A stretch of DNA of 20,325 nucleotides, from positions 1 through 20,325 of the IMG/VR virus record IMGVR_UViG_3300033153_003152. One strand, 5' to 3'. Source of the stretch: a virus. Of the stretch, positions 1-7,472 are shown one piece after another (position 1 is the first letter of the stretch; the number at the start of each line of letters is the position of its first letter). The notes beneath the pieces were generated by a model. It saw nothing but the letters and a program-made list of their open reading frames with translations. It made no database searches and had not been told where the DNA came from. The position numbers and the translations under genes were made by a program.

Positions 1-453
1 ACTCCTTAACAATGATTGCTTCCCAGATAAGCAATTCTGAAGCCCTTCTATTGTGCCTTTCACAACACCATCCATCTTACCAACCAATTCATTGAATATA
101 CTTTCCTGTGTAGCTCCTGCTGCTAATGTCTTGTTGATGGTTGATTCATTTATTGGCTTTATAGAATCACCAGCATAAATTTCACTAAGCCAGTCAACAC
201 CAACCTTCTTATGGATAACATTCACTGTTGTTCCAGAGAATAATAAAACAGGGTCACCATAGCCTGCATAAAGTTCAATAGAAATATCTTCTGCTTCAAT
301 TAACTTTTTGCTGCTATCATTAAGATTATAGATGGTTATAGTGGCTAAATTAGGAAAGCCCACCAAAGACTTGTCCACCTTAAAAGACACCCTTAAATCA
401 GTGATTATAAGGCCTGCAATCAATGCTTTTATTTTCCGGTTATATAATCTCAT
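1..453 (-). CDS. Baseplate hub-like protein, N-terminal part (cut by window edge)
   Basis: This is an open frame of 151 codons running off the left edge, so the C-terminus is missing. The start MRLYNRKIKALIAGLIITDL is followed by VSFKVDKSLVGFPNLATITI and IYNLND, a pattern I know from baseplate hub proteins of Pam3-like and related myophages: a beta-rich domain in which a short interface peptide precedes an IYNL motif. A later part reads IELYAGYGDPVLLFSGTT, also typical of hub or late-control-D-like folds. The ATG overlaps the stop of the upstream plug gene (ATGA), with GGAG just before it. It probably forms part of the central tube/hub under the baseplate plug. The family call is by eye and the full length is unknown. 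Confidence 0.65.
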   Translation of the reverse strand, partial: MRLYNRKIKALIAGLIITDLRVSFKVDKSLVGFPNLATITIYNLNDSSKKLIEAEDISIELYAGYGDPVLLFSGTTVNVIHKKVGVDWLSEIYAGDSIKPINESTINKTLAAGATQESIFNELVGKMDGVVKGTIEGLQNCLSGKQSLLRS

Positions 454-740
454 TTACTCCAAACCTCAACTATTAATGAAGCCAAATTGTCTCTGTCTGG
501 GTCAATAATCCCATCAATGATGAGGTCAAAAGACACTTGTGGATACTGTTGTAACATGAATATTCCAGCAGCTATCTTGGCTCCAGCCACAAGCATATTA
601 CCATCACTATCTGATATATCTAAAGTCCAGAAGCCTATGGTGTTCCACAGTTGCTTGATATCATAATTCACACCATCTATTATGGTTGAAAAATTCTCTT
701 CTGGATTCAATGTTAATGGTAATGTTCCTAATAATTCCAT
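450..740 (-). CDS. Baseplate plug protein, Pam3 gp18-like
   Basis: This 96-aa protein has the layout LPLTLNPEENFST, then a WNTIGFWTLDISDSDGN core and an IIDPDRDNLASL end. The match to the small cyanophage Pam3 gp18-type baseplate plug family is good: a short beta-sandwich with an FWTLD-x-SD-x-DG signature and a conserved D-x-x-R-D-N-L near the C-terminus. In that family the protein sits at the tail tip inside the baseplate. It lies between the Dit-like gene and the hub gene, as expected for a baseplate module. It starts 3 nt after the upstream stop with a GGGG-type ribosome site, and its TGA overlaps the hub ATG. Confidence 0.7.
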   Translation of the reverse strand: MELLGTLPLTLNPEENFSTIIDGVNYDIKQLWNTIGFWTLDISDSDGNMLVAGAKIAAGIFMLQQYPQVSFDLIIDGIIDPDRDNLASLIVEVWSK

Positions 741-743
741 ATA

Positions 744-1265
744 TTACCCCAGCTGCTTTAAGCCACCATTTGTTGTAGATGCCATGCCATCAGATGTATT
801 GGCATCCCCAAAAGTAGCTGATTCAGAGACAGTAGTTACAATATTTATTTCAGTTAAGTTTGCTGTAAACACCAAAGCATTGGCTGTTGATGTATCTTGA
901 TCTTCTTGTAAATTACTGATTACTACATTATCATATGATTTCAATCCTTGAACTAAAGTAAATGGCTCTTTTAAAGCTTGCAATGCAAGCAGTCCCTCCC
1001 AAGCTATCTGAGCCTTTGTCCTGTCTGCAAACCTTGATGCTAAAGCCACAAACTGTCCTAATACATCAGAGCTGACATTGCTTACAACCCCTTGGACATT
1101 ATAAGTCATAGGGTCAATGATAATATGATCATTCATATCAGCACCAGCCTCAACAGGATTCTTTGTGATTCTTGAATTAGTTTTGGCACCTTCAGTAAGT
1201 GTGATGTCAAACTCTACATCATCAAGGATATTTTTATTGCCAAATAGCAAAGTTGCTAAACTCAT
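744..1265 (-). CDS. Dit-like baseplate/distal tail protein
   Basis: This 173-aa protein follows the tape measure directly (TAA-ATG with no spacing). Key stretches are FDITLTEGAKTNSRITKNPV, then ADMNDHIIIDPMTYNVQGVV, and YDNVVISNLQEDQDTSTANA. This arrangement (a target-like beta strand, a statement that the peptide must be kept, an HI-P-Y-x-V-x-G strand, a region of helices, then a VVI-x-x-L strand) is typical of phage Dit-like N-terminal domain proteins that join the tail tube to the baseplate. The C-terminal 30 residues are rich in Ser, Gly and Asn and probably flexible. Position between tape measure and plug supports the call. A more remote alternative is another beta-barrel baseplate subunit. 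Confidence 0.65.
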   Translation of the reverse strand: MSLATLLFGNKNILDDVEFDITLTEGAKTNSRITKNPVEAGADMNDHIIIDPMTYNVQGVVSNVSSDVLGQFVALASRFADRTKAQIAWEGLLALQALKEPFTLVQGLKSYDNVVISNLQEDQDTSTANALVFTANLTEINIVTTVSESATFGDANTSDGMASTTNGGLKQLG

Positions 1266-2765
1266 TTAATTCTCCACATTTGAAGATAAATTCTTTTTTG
1301 CTGAGCCAAAAGTTTTTTGCAACATAGAGTCAAAAGCTGCTTCAACATTTTCTTTTGTGCCTTCCTGGACATTTACAGTAAAGGTATTGTTGTTTGTTGT
1401 AGTTGTGCTTCTACTATTTGATGTGCTTCCTGCTGACACAGGGGTAGCATCTGATCCAAGGCTCTGTGTGATTATATCAGCTGCGCTGAAGGATGATTCT
1501 ACATTCCCTATATCTATGCCAGGGATTTTATTCAAAAGGTCTATAGCACCATTTATTGTGGCAGTAAACCCACTTGCTATTGCATCCAAGAAATCTGCAA
1601 ATAATAATTCAACACCAAGTAATAATGATTCAAAATCACTTGTATCAAACTCCATTGTGAACTTCAGACCTTCTTGGAATTTATTTGCTAAAAATATTAC
1701 ACCCCTCAAGGCAAGCTCAATCAACCCAAATTCTTTTCCAAGCTCACCAAGTGCTGATTCACCACCTTCTGCATACTTTTGGATATCTTCTATAAGCAAA
1801 AGAATAGCAACACCACCAGCAAGCACTAAAGCAGGTAATATCAAAGCGGTAGCATTCAAAGCCAATAAGACCGCTGTTAAAGAAATGGCTGCATTTTCCC
1901 AGCCACCTATTCCTTGAGCAAGCTTATCAACCATCACCCATAGCCTACTAACCACACCAAATACACCCCTGATTGTAGTCACCATATTATCAAGGAACTT
2001 TGTCAGGTTCTGTTGGATTATAGCTTTGTTTATTTTGAACCACTCCACAAATATTTTGATCATTGGTGTTATTTGCTTCATTAACCTTGTGCCAATAGCA
2101 TTAGATACACCAAGCACAATCTTTCTTGCTCTCAACAACTCGTCATTAAAATCAGCTGCAGCAGTTGCAGCATCCCTGTCTATAGCAAATCCAAGTTCCT
2201 GTGCTTCCTTCCTTTGTTGCTTTATGGCCTCACTGCCTTGTTGTAAAGACAATATCAGGTCTTCACCAATACCAAGCTTCTGTGCAAATTCCAACTTCTC
2301 TGCCTGTGAGCCCAGCTTGGCTATAGAATCAGCAATATCAAGCATTAGTGCATCAGCTGCTTTAACTTTCCCAGCAACATCTGTAACTGAAATTCCCATA
2401 ATACCAAAGACCTCAGCCCCTGCTCCAATACCCCTTGCTGCCTCTGAAGCAAGCTTGGAAACATTGGCCAAAGAGCTATTCATGGAATCTATGGAGCCAC
2501 CATTCAACTCAGCTACATAACCAAACTCCTGAAGGGCTGCTATATCCACACCTATGATCTTGGCAAATTTACCAATCTCATCATTGCTCTCAGCAACTTT
2601 CTTTGTGAACAGAAAGATACCTGTGGCAACTGTTGTGGCTGCTGCAACAATAGTCAAAAGACTTTTTTCAACTTGGTCTATAGCCTTGTCAAACTTGTCA
2701 ATGGTGTCTTTATCCCATTCAAAAGTCAACTTAGTTATAAGATTTTCAATCACCTTATCAGGCAT
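1266..2765 (-). CDS. Tail tape measure protein
   Basis: At 499 aa this is the longest helix-rich protein of the tail block. It has a hydrophobic segment at about 36-53, an extended one at about 294-326, Ala-rich helices between them, and a Ser/Thr/Asn-rich stretch at 441-460 before the C-terminal helix. These are the hallmarks of a tape measure protein, which sets tail length and is ejected with the DNA. It follows the frameshifting tail chaperone gene, the standard order. It is short for a tape measure: at the usual 0.15 nm or so per residue it would give a tail of at most about 75 nm (inference). The start ATG overlaps the end of the upstream frameshift ORF by 8 nt. Confidence 0.85.
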   Translation of the reverse strand: MPDKVIENLITKLTFEWDKDTIDKFDKAIDQVEKSLLTIVAAATTVATGIFLFTKKVAESNDEIGKFAKIIGVDIAALQEFGYVAELNGGSIDSMNSSLANVSKLASEAARGIGAGAEVFGIMGISVTDVAGKVKAADALMLDIADSIAKLGSQAEKLEFAQKLGIGEDLILSLQQGSEAIKQQRKEAQELGFAIDRDAATAAADFNDELLRARKIVLGVSNAIGTRLMKQITPMIKIFVEWFKINKAIIQQNLTKFLDNMVTTIRGVFGVVSRLWVMVDKLAQGIGGWENAAISLTAVLLALNATALILPALVLAGGVAILLLIEDIQKYAEGGESALGELGKEFGLIELALRGVIFLANKFQEGLKFTMEFDTSDFESLLLGVELLFADFLDAIASGFTATINGAIDLLNKIPGIDIGNVESSFSAADIITQSLGSDATPVSAGSTSNSRSTTTTNNNTFTVNVQEGTKENVEAAFDSMLQKTFGSAKKNLSSNVEN

Positions 2766-3021
2766 CTTTTTTATTCCTTAGATATTCTGCTTCTTGCCTC
2801 AAGTCCAAAACTTCATTGAGGTAAAACAAATCTGCATAAGTGTAAATTGTTCTGAGCTCATGCAAGGTAGCCATCCCACCATTGATGAGCCTTGCAATAA
2901 ACAGGTCAACATTTAAGTCTCTATCTGGGATTGACCCAGATAGATGGTGTGCAAACTTGACCTTTACTACTCCCCCATAGAGAAGAAGTTGACCTGTAGT
3001 ATGAATGCTGCTACTTCCCAA
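2758..3021 (-). CDS. Downstream frame of the tail assembly chaperone (probably made by -1 frameshift)
   Basis: This 87-codon open frame overlaps the end of the chaperone gene in the -1 frame. Its only start-like codon (TTG, 3021) lacks a good ribosome site, and an in-frame TAA lies just upstream at 3034-3036. It is therefore better read as an extension: a -1 slip on the G run at 2972-2976 would join residues 1-133 of the chaperone to the last 71 residues here, giving about 204 aa. The downstream part contains a helical, basic segment (FIARLINGGMATLHELRTIY and LDLRQEAEYL). In lambda (gpG/gpGT) and many other tailed phages such a long form links chaperone, tape measure and tube subunits. Confidence 0.6.
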   Translation of the reverse strand: MGSSSIHTTGQLLLYGGVVKVKFAHHLSGSIPDRDLNVDLFIARLINGGMATLHELRTIYTYADLFYLNEVLDLRQEAEYLRNKKDA

Positions 3022-3371
3022 ATCTGTGTTGATTTACCTGCAAAGTGTTTTTTAAAATCTAATGTTGTATTGATCTTTTTATCTTCATGATTTTTGATGA
3101 TAAAAACTTTTTTCTTGAACAAAGATAATACAAAGTCAGAAACTTCTTTATCATCCATAGAACCAAGCAGAGGTGATATAAGATCAACTATGGCAGTTGT
3201 TTTTTTGTCCCTTTCCTTAATTTCTGAGACTTCTGTAAACCCTTTGACTATGGCTGGCAAGCCTCCACCAAGTAATTTCACCAGTTTAGTTTGGGTTTTT
3301 AAGCCCTTTTCCCCATCCATAGGTTCAACCCCGTATTCAGTATCACCTATTGTTTTATATTTCATTTCCAT
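2967..3371 (-). CDS. Tail assembly chaperone
   Basis: This 134-aa protein sits between the tail tube and tape measure genes, the fixed place of tail assembly chaperones. It starts with a short beta part (KYKTIGDTEYGVEPM), then helical stretches (LVKLLGGGLPAIVKGFTEV, AIVDLISPLLGSM, EVSDFVLSLF), and ends with a helix (TQIWEVAAFILQVNFF). That matches chaperones of DUF3383/DUF3277-type myophages. It is expected to coat the tape measure during assembly and not to be in the virion. The GGAGG is 10 nt before the ATG at 3371. The ORF overlaps the following one in the -1 frame, the usual frameshift set-up. Confidence 0.75.
   Translation of the reverse strand: MEMKYKTIGDTEYGVEPMDGEKGLKTQTKLVKLLGGGLPAIVKGFTEVSEIKERDKKTTAIVDLISPLLGSMDDKEVSDFVLSLFKKKVFIIKNHEDKKINTTLDFKKHFAGKSTQIWEVAAFILQVNFFSMGE
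2972..2976 (-). other. Candidate -1 slippery site (GGGGG) before the chaperone stop
   Basis: On the minus strand the zero frame reads ATG GGG GAG TAG. A P-site GGG can move back one base and still pair with GGG; the next codon is then GGA in the extension frame. It is the only G run in the window where both frames are open (3033 to 2970). It is a one-codon slip rather than a perfect X-XXY-YYZ heptamer. Confidence 0.5.
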
Positions 3372-3397
3372 TATAATTTGCCTCCAGAAAAATTATG

Positions 3398-3817
3398 TTA
3401 TGCTATTAAATATATCATTGATGCTGTATCAAAAATCCAGCTAACAGGATTTGGGTTCTGACCACGGGTGAAATCTGGCACTTTTTGAATCCAGCTATTA
3501 GCACCAAATAAAAGCTCACCAGTTTCTTTGTTTTGAATAGTCAGCGGAGCTACACCAATCCCAGACAGCTTATCAACATTATAAATTGCTGCAAGTGCTT
3601 TATTACTTGCACTTGTTTGAAGCAGCTTAATTGTTGTGGTAAATCTATTATCATTAGTTTGTGTCCTGACAACATCCCCTCTGGCACCAGCCATAGTTGT
3701 GAACTGCTCTGTTGTAGGGACAGCATTCACAACATCATCCCCATCTGCAAACCCTTCAAGCTCAAGGGTTCCAAATATTACATTTACATCTTTAAAAGTA
3801 TATATATCAAAAGCCAT
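3398..3817 (-). CDS. Tail tube protein (DUF3277-like)
   Basis: This 139-aa protein begins MAFDIYTFKDVNVIFGTLEL and contains VPTTEQFTTMAGARGDVVRT and a strand LTIQNKETGELLFGANSWIQ. The start -YTFKDV-x-V and the D-x-x-T-x-x-x-G-A-R-G-D loop are features I associate with the DUF3277 tube family, found next to DUF3383 sheaths in contractile tails. It should form the inner tube of stacked hexamers. It has an excellent AAGGAGG site and begins 11 nt after the sheath stop. High expression is likely, as for most tube proteins. Confidence 0.8.
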   Translation of the reverse strand: MAFDIYTFKDVNVIFGTLELEGFADGDDVVNAVPTTEQFTTMAGARGDVVRTQTNDNRFTTTIKLLQTSASNKALAAIYNVDKLSGIGVAPLTIQNKETGELLFGANSWIQKVPDFTRGQNPNPVSWIFDTASMIYLIA

Positions 3818-3828
3818 TTGCTACCTCC

Positions 3829-5316
3829 TTATATTGATACAGTGCCTCTAACTACAACCCTGTTTATGCCACCTTGAAGATCACCTTGAAATGTTCCATC
3901 AGGTAACAATCTATCATCTCTGTCACCCTGTGATATTTCTGACTTCTTTGGGAATGATGTCTCAACAGTCCCATCCTCCAGGATATTCTGGTCAACTCCA
4001 TAAGTTTGAAGAGCACCTTTTAATCTACCATCAGTCATTGATATGCCACCATTAGTCATAGGTACAATATCCACTTCAAGTAGCAAGGCCAACAAAGCCT
4101 CTTCTGTTCTGGCCTGAAGAAAATCAACATCTCTCAAGATGTCAATATATTCACCCTCTTTGTCAATATTTTTCCCACCACCCATAGTGCCAAAATATAT
4201 AAAATCAGCACCAGAAGTAGTTGTGTAAACATTGGAGTTAACAGAAAGAGCAGCATCAATTTGTGGCTGGGATAAATTCATGGCCGGGATATCAACAACA
4301 GCTCCTTCAGCAATCCCTGCTAAGGTCTTATAAGCCCAGTTTGTTGAGCCTATTTCTTTAGGCAATTGTTGCCCCATCCAAGACATATCAGGGTACAATG
4401 TATCATCATTGTGATAAACATGCCCAGTCCGCTTATAGTTTGCATTCTTAACATAATAAGCAAACGTTGATGTACTTCCTGATACCAATGTATTAGCAGC
4501 ATTAGTAGCAATCAGAAACATCTTCCTTCTGCTTTCAGTCTCATCAGCCATATCCTGTGTATCATCAATATCCCTAAAAGACTTAAGAGCACCAAGAGCA
4601 TACCAATTATTATTCACATTTTCTATGGCAGTGTACATTGTTGCAACATCTTCAGCTATCTGCCCTTGGGAAAGAATAGAACCACCAAGGTTACTTGGGC
4701 CAACAAGGACATCACCATCAAGATAATCAGAACCACTAATATCAGTACCAGAAGGAGCTGCAACTGTCTGCAAGAGTGTTATTTCTGAGGCTGCTCCAGT
4801 TGTGCCTGATGTTATAAAAAATCGACCATCACCTCTGTGTATGCAATCACCATTGGCTCCAAGCCCTGTGTCAATCACAGTGGCCACATCATCTAAGCTT
4901 GTAACAGAGCTGAAATCAAGACCTGCTATATCAACAAGCCCTCCATCAATATTCACTCCAAATTCACCATCAGAGACAAGCTTCCATACCTCAAAATCAG
5001 ATTCAGGTGAATCCCCACACTCCAGAGCTGCAGCAATAGCAGCATTGGCATACCTCCCAAAAAGCATTTCATCTGGCAGAGCAATGTTTGCTGGATTCTG
5101 ATTGAAAAAAGCATCAGCTGCCAAAGCCTCTTCAGAGTCATCACCAAAATAATCTGCTACAGAGGTGGCATTTGAAAAGCTCTTTACTCTTGTGGTAGTA
5201 GTTATCAACTCACTGTCAGTGAGCACAAGGAGCAATCCAAACCCAGCAGCAGACACACTTGGTGTGCCTTTTGTTATTTCTACATCTATAAACCTTTTTA
5301 TAGCACGTTCTGTCAT
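3829..5316 (-). CDS. Tail sheath protein (DUF3383-like)
   Basis: At 495 aa this is the largest tail structural protein after the tape measure. It starts with RFIDVEITKGTPSVSAAGFG and LLVLTDSE, the N-terminal strand arrangement of DUF3383 sheaths. It ends with a handshake-type C-terminal strand region around GGINRVVVRGTVSI. The middle is rich in Asp, Gly and Ser, as in the surface domains of sheath subunits. It would form the contractile outer layer round the tube, and its presence identifies the phage as a myovirus. It has an AAGGAG site 7 nt before the ATG, and the tube gene follows 11 nt after its stop. Confidence 0.85.
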   Translation of the reverse strand: MTERAIKRFIDVEITKGTPSVSAAGFGLLLVLTDSELITTTTRVKSFSNATSVADYFGDDSEEALAADAFFNQNPANIALPDEMLFGRYANAAIAAALECGDSPESDFEVWKLVSDGEFGVNIDGGLVDIAGLDFSSVTSLDDVATVIDTGLGANGDCIHRGDGRFFITSGTTGAASEITLLQTVAAPSGTDISGSDYLDGDVLVGPSNLGGSILSQGQIAEDVATMYTAIENVNNNWYALGALKSFRDIDDTQDMADETESRRKMFLIATNAANTLVSGSTSTFAYYVKNANYKRTGHVYHNDDTLYPDMSWMGQQLPKEIGSTNWAYKTLAGIAEGAVVDIPAMNLSQPQIDAALSVNSNVYTTTSGADFIYFGTMGGGKNIDKEGEYIDILRDVDFLQARTEEALLALLLEVDIVPMTNGGISMTDGRLKGALQTYGVDQNILEDGTVETSFPKKSEISQGDRDDRLLPDGTFQGDLQGGINRVVVRGTVSI

Positions 5317-5327
5317 GTCTACTCTCC

Positions 5328-5849
5328 TTATTCTATGACGGTTGTTGTTCCATCTATTTCATTTGTTATTTCTATTTTCTGAATTGATGGTGTTTTAGGA
5401 GTTGTATAAACTCCTTTAGTATACTCAGTTCTTGTTGAGAATACCACATCAAATCTTGCTCTATCTTCCCACTTCTTTTTTATTACTTCAGGTATATCAT
5501 CAACAGATGTCTTGCTTATATAAGCCAATCCTGCAGCTCTAAGTGTTGCAAGAATATCTTCTTCATTAAGAGAATCACTTAAATCAGTGGCCAGTTGATA
5601 TGCCCCTGAGTAATAAACATTCACACTCACTGATAACATCTTTAGCTCATCATGCTCAACAGATATTGATTTGTCTATTTCCAAGGTCTGTTTTTTCTCA
5701 GGCTCACCAAGGGTTGCTGTATTGAATATGTTGATCACAGCATAACTTGTTGTTGGCCTTGGTGCACTTGGATGAGCTATGATAGCCTCAATATTAAGCT
5801 TTCCCTTAACCCAGGCTATAAAAGCATTTTCAATAGTTGCTATAGTCAT
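5328..5849 (-). CDS. Neck/tail terminator protein (LIC_12616 / gp12-like family)
   Basis: This 173-aa protein begins with a helix (IENAFIAWVKGKL) and then has PRPTTSYAVINIFNTATLGE, a strand KMLSVSVNVYYSGAYQLATD and ARFDVVFSTRTEYTKGVYTT. Conserved P-x-x-Y-A-V-I-N and a late D-x-x-F-x-x-R-T-E are typical of the LIC_12616/neck terminator family of myophages. It would cap the tail tube and sheath before joining to the head. It sits directly before the sheath gene, as in relatives. The start overlaps the preceding TAA by one base (TAATG), suggesting translational coupling. Confidence 0.7.
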   Translation of the reverse strand: MTIATIENAFIAWVKGKLNIEAIIAHPSAPRPTTSYAVINIFNTATLGEPEKKQTLEIDKSISVEHDELKMLSVSVNVYYSGAYQLATDLSDSLNEEDILATLRAAGLAYISKTSVDDIPEVIKKKWEDRARFDVVFSTRTEYTKGVYTTPKTPSIQKIEITNEIDGTTTVIE

Positions 5850-6190
5850 TATTGCTTCACCGCTATTGCTTTGTTGTAATTACCTACAAACCTGTGATCC
5901 ACATTAAACACCAACCATTGTGCACCTTTGTAGTCAATGAGATCACCAGTTGTATCATCTTTCTGTGCTATTAAATCTGTGGTGGTGTGAATTTTGATAG
6001 ATTCATCTGTATCATTTCCACCTTCCAGCACTTTCAAATCCTTGGGAGTAGCATTCTGCACTACCCCTTTGAAGCTTAAATCAGAGGGTGCATCCTCTTC
6101 CCATCTACCATCAACATAAGAGCCAGTTGTCCTCTTCCCAGTCACTGGAATCAACCATCTCAAGAATGCCCTGGATACATCATTTATCAT
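5849..6190 (-). CDS. Head/neck completion protein (unnamed family)
   Basis: This 113-aa protein includes FLRWLIPVTGKRTTGSYVDG, then WEEDAPSDLSFKGVVQ, a KDLKVLEGGND segment and QWLVFNVDHRFVGNYNKAIA. The mix of a TG-x-Y-V-x-G-x-W opening, an F-x-G-V-V-Q-P/N strand and a final barrel strand with a W-x-V-x-x-x-D-R pattern is common in small head-tail connector proteins that come after the gp10-like gene. It overlaps its upstream neighbour by 4 nt (ATGA) and its downstream one by 1 nt. I am confident of the neck role from the position but less of the exact family. Confidence 0.6.
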   Translation of the reverse strand: MINDVSRAFLRWLIPVTGKRTTGSYVDGRWEEDAPSDLSFKGVVQNATPKDLKVLEGGNDTDESIKIHTTTDLIAQKDDTTGDLIDYKGAQWLVFNVDHRFVGNYNKAIAVKQ

Positions 6191-6633
6191 CTGTTAACCT
6201 CATAAGTGATTGAGTTCTTAAGTTGTCCACTATCCACAAGCGGGTTTGTCTTTGGTGCTTTTGCCTTTAGAGTAGCAGGAGCATTTGGTGGAGTTCTTAA
6301 GGATACAATTTTCTGTCTTATTGCATCACTAAGGAATTCACCAAGCAGTCCCAGTGCTTTCTCAGCACTGATCTTCCCATCTACTATTTGCTTCATTAAC
6401 TTTGTTTGAAGGGCAATAAGGCCTTTTTTGACCTCAATTATAGTTGACCTGAAAAAAGATCTTTCTGGGATAGTCTCTGTCCCATATTCATTGGCATAGG
6501 CAATAGTTGCCACAGTTAAAAGGCTGTCTTCATGGAGCCCAGCATCTATAACCCCTACATCTACTGTGCCAGGAGTTTTAATTCTCTCCTTAAGTAGCTT
6601 TGTACCATCTCCTTTTCTTGTTACTTTAGACAC
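6187..6633 (-). CDS. Neck/tail completion protein, HK97 gp10-like
   Basis: This 148-aa protein shows the order seen in HK97 gp10-like and related neck proteins: a VDVGVIDAGLHED strand, IAYANEYGTETIPERSFFRS in the middle, and KTNPLVDSGQLKNSITYEV at the end. The E-Y-G-T-x-x-I-P-x-R-x-F motif and the L-V-D-[ST]-G-x-L-x-x-S-I motif are the family signatures. It starts with GTG at 6633, inside the stop region of the DUF4054 gene, with AGGAG about 8 nt upstream. It would be added to the head-tail joint during maturation. Confidence 0.8.
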   Translation of the reverse strand: MSKVTRKGDGTKLLKERIKTPGTVDVGVIDAGLHEDSLLTVATIAYANEYGTETIPERSFFRSTIIEVKKGLIALQTKLMKQIVDGKISAEKALGLLGEFLSDAIRQKIVSLRTPPNAPATLKAKAPKTNPLVDSGQLKNSITYEVNR

Positions 6634-6991
6634 TCATTGCTCCTGACCCAAGGCTTTTCCTTAGTGCCAAATATCTCTGGCCATATGATGTTGAAGCATA
6701 CTGGATATCAGATTGATCAGTTGGTGTATTGGCTTGTCCAAAAGCTATAGATACACCATCCACTGATTGGCTTACTATTGGGCCAGATGAACCAGAATTA
6801 CCATTTTCTGCTTCTATCCCAATCTGTAAATAATGGGCTGTGTAATATGCTATGCCCAAATCATATTTGTCACCCCAAAAACTTTCATTCAAGACAAGAT
6901 CAGCATCATCAAGAAACAGTTGTATCCTTGGGTCAGCAATAGGTCCAAATTCTGGGAACCTTACTTTAAAAGTTGTTGGGGTAACAGCCAT
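6626..6991 (-). CDS. Head-tail adaptor, DUF4054-like
   Basis: This 121-aa protein opens with TTFKVRFPEFGPIADPRIQL and a helix IQLFLDDADLVLNESFWGD, followed by AIAYYTAHYLQI-type helices (here LGIAYYTAHYLQIGIE). A VSQSVDGVSIAFG strand and a final YGQRYLALRKSLGSGAMSV complete it. The F-R-x-x-F-P-E-F start, the W-G-x-x-Y-x-x-A and Y-x-A-H-x-L patterns, the V-x-S-x-x-V-G/D-x-V-S loop and the Y-G-x-x-Y-x-x-L-x-R end are characteristic of DUF4054 adaptors that sit on the portal ring. The start has AAGGA 9 nt upstream. Confidence 0.8.
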   Translation of the reverse strand: MAVTPTTFKVRFPEFGPIADPRIQLFLDDADLVLNESFWGDKYDLGIAYYTAHYLQIGIEAENGNSGSSGPIVSQSVDGVSIAFGQANTPTDQSDIQYASTSYGQRYLALRKSLGSGAMSV

Positions 6992-6993
6992 GT

Positions 6994-7422
6994 TTACTTA
7001 TCCTTTTTGTCAAGCTTTGCTTCAAGCTTCTCAATCATTTTTGCCATCTTATCAAGCTTCTTGCCCTGGCTTTCAAGCTTCTTGTCCTGATCTTTAACCT
7101 GCTTCTCAAGCACAGCATTTTCATCTTCCTTCTTAAGAAGATTTTCATTTGCTACAGATATGATTTTCTGGGCTTTGTTCAACTCATCATTTCTCTTCTT
7201 TGATGCCTCAGCCTGTTTTTTGTTAACATGCTTGGGATCAACACCTGAACAGTGATCTTTGAACATAGCCTGAGCTGCTTTATTCCCAACCATATATGGA
7301 CTCAACTCATCAATCTCATCAAAATCAGTCAGGTTGTGGCCAGATAGGATTCTCAAAGTTTTCAAACCCATAGCTTTGAAAACAAGTGCTTTTTTGGCAT
7401 TGCTATTTATTACAAGTTTCAT
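6994..7422 (-). CDS. Unknown virion-region protein with long C-terminal coiled coil
   Basis: This 142-aa protein lies between the capsid gene and the head-tail adaptor. Residues 1-65 form a compact part with TLRILSGHNLTDFDEIDEL and PYMVGNKAAQAMF; I do not recognise this as a named family. Residues about 75-142 are a charged coiled coil made mostly of Lys, Glu, Asp, Leu and Asn with heptad-like spacing (KKLESQGKKLDKMAKMIEKL). The repeats show up in the DNA as several AAGCTTGA copies at 7012-7083. It has a strong GGAGG site (spacing about 5-6 nt). A head fibre or decoration role is possible given the position, but that is an inference. Confidence 0.6.
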   Translation of the reverse strand: MKLVINSNAKKALVFKAMGLKTLRILSGHNLTDFDEIDELSPYMVGNKAAQAMFKDHCSGVDPKHVNKKQAEASKKRNDELNKAQKIISVANENLLKKEDENAVLEKQVKDQDKKLESQGKKLDKMAKMIEKLEAKLDKKDK

Positions 7423-7434
7423 CTATACCTCCAG

Positions 7435-7458
7435 AGTTGGGCCATCCCTGACCCAACT
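7435..7458 (-). terminator. Short hairpin after the major capsid gene (possible weak terminator or attenuator)
   Basis: AGTTGGG at 7435-7441 and CCCAACT at 7452-7458 form a perfect 7-bp stem with a 10-nt loop, in the 50-nt gap between the capsid stop and the next ribosome site. No U tract follows, so it may protect the mRNA 3' end or reduce downstream transcription rather than stop it. Confidence 0.35.
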
Positions 7459-7472
7459 GCTTATTGAATTAA

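Noticed and set aside
1357-1917. Long open frames on the plus strand opposite the tape measure, protease, MuF and terminase genes
   Set aside because: They lack ribosome sites, have odd Ser/Pro/Leu-rich composition typical of antisense frames, and lie fully opposite well-recognised genes.
3051-3057. T-TTT-AAA, a classic -1 slippery heptamer in the zero frame of the tail chaperone
   Set aside because: A -1 slip here meets TAA at 3034-3036 after a few codons, before the extension frame opens, so it cannot give the long form.
4953-5147. Second minus-strand ORF inside the sheath gene, and a similar one at 8688-8891 inside the cement gene
   Set aside because: They sit in a different frame within recognised genes, have no ribosome site and show no family pattern.
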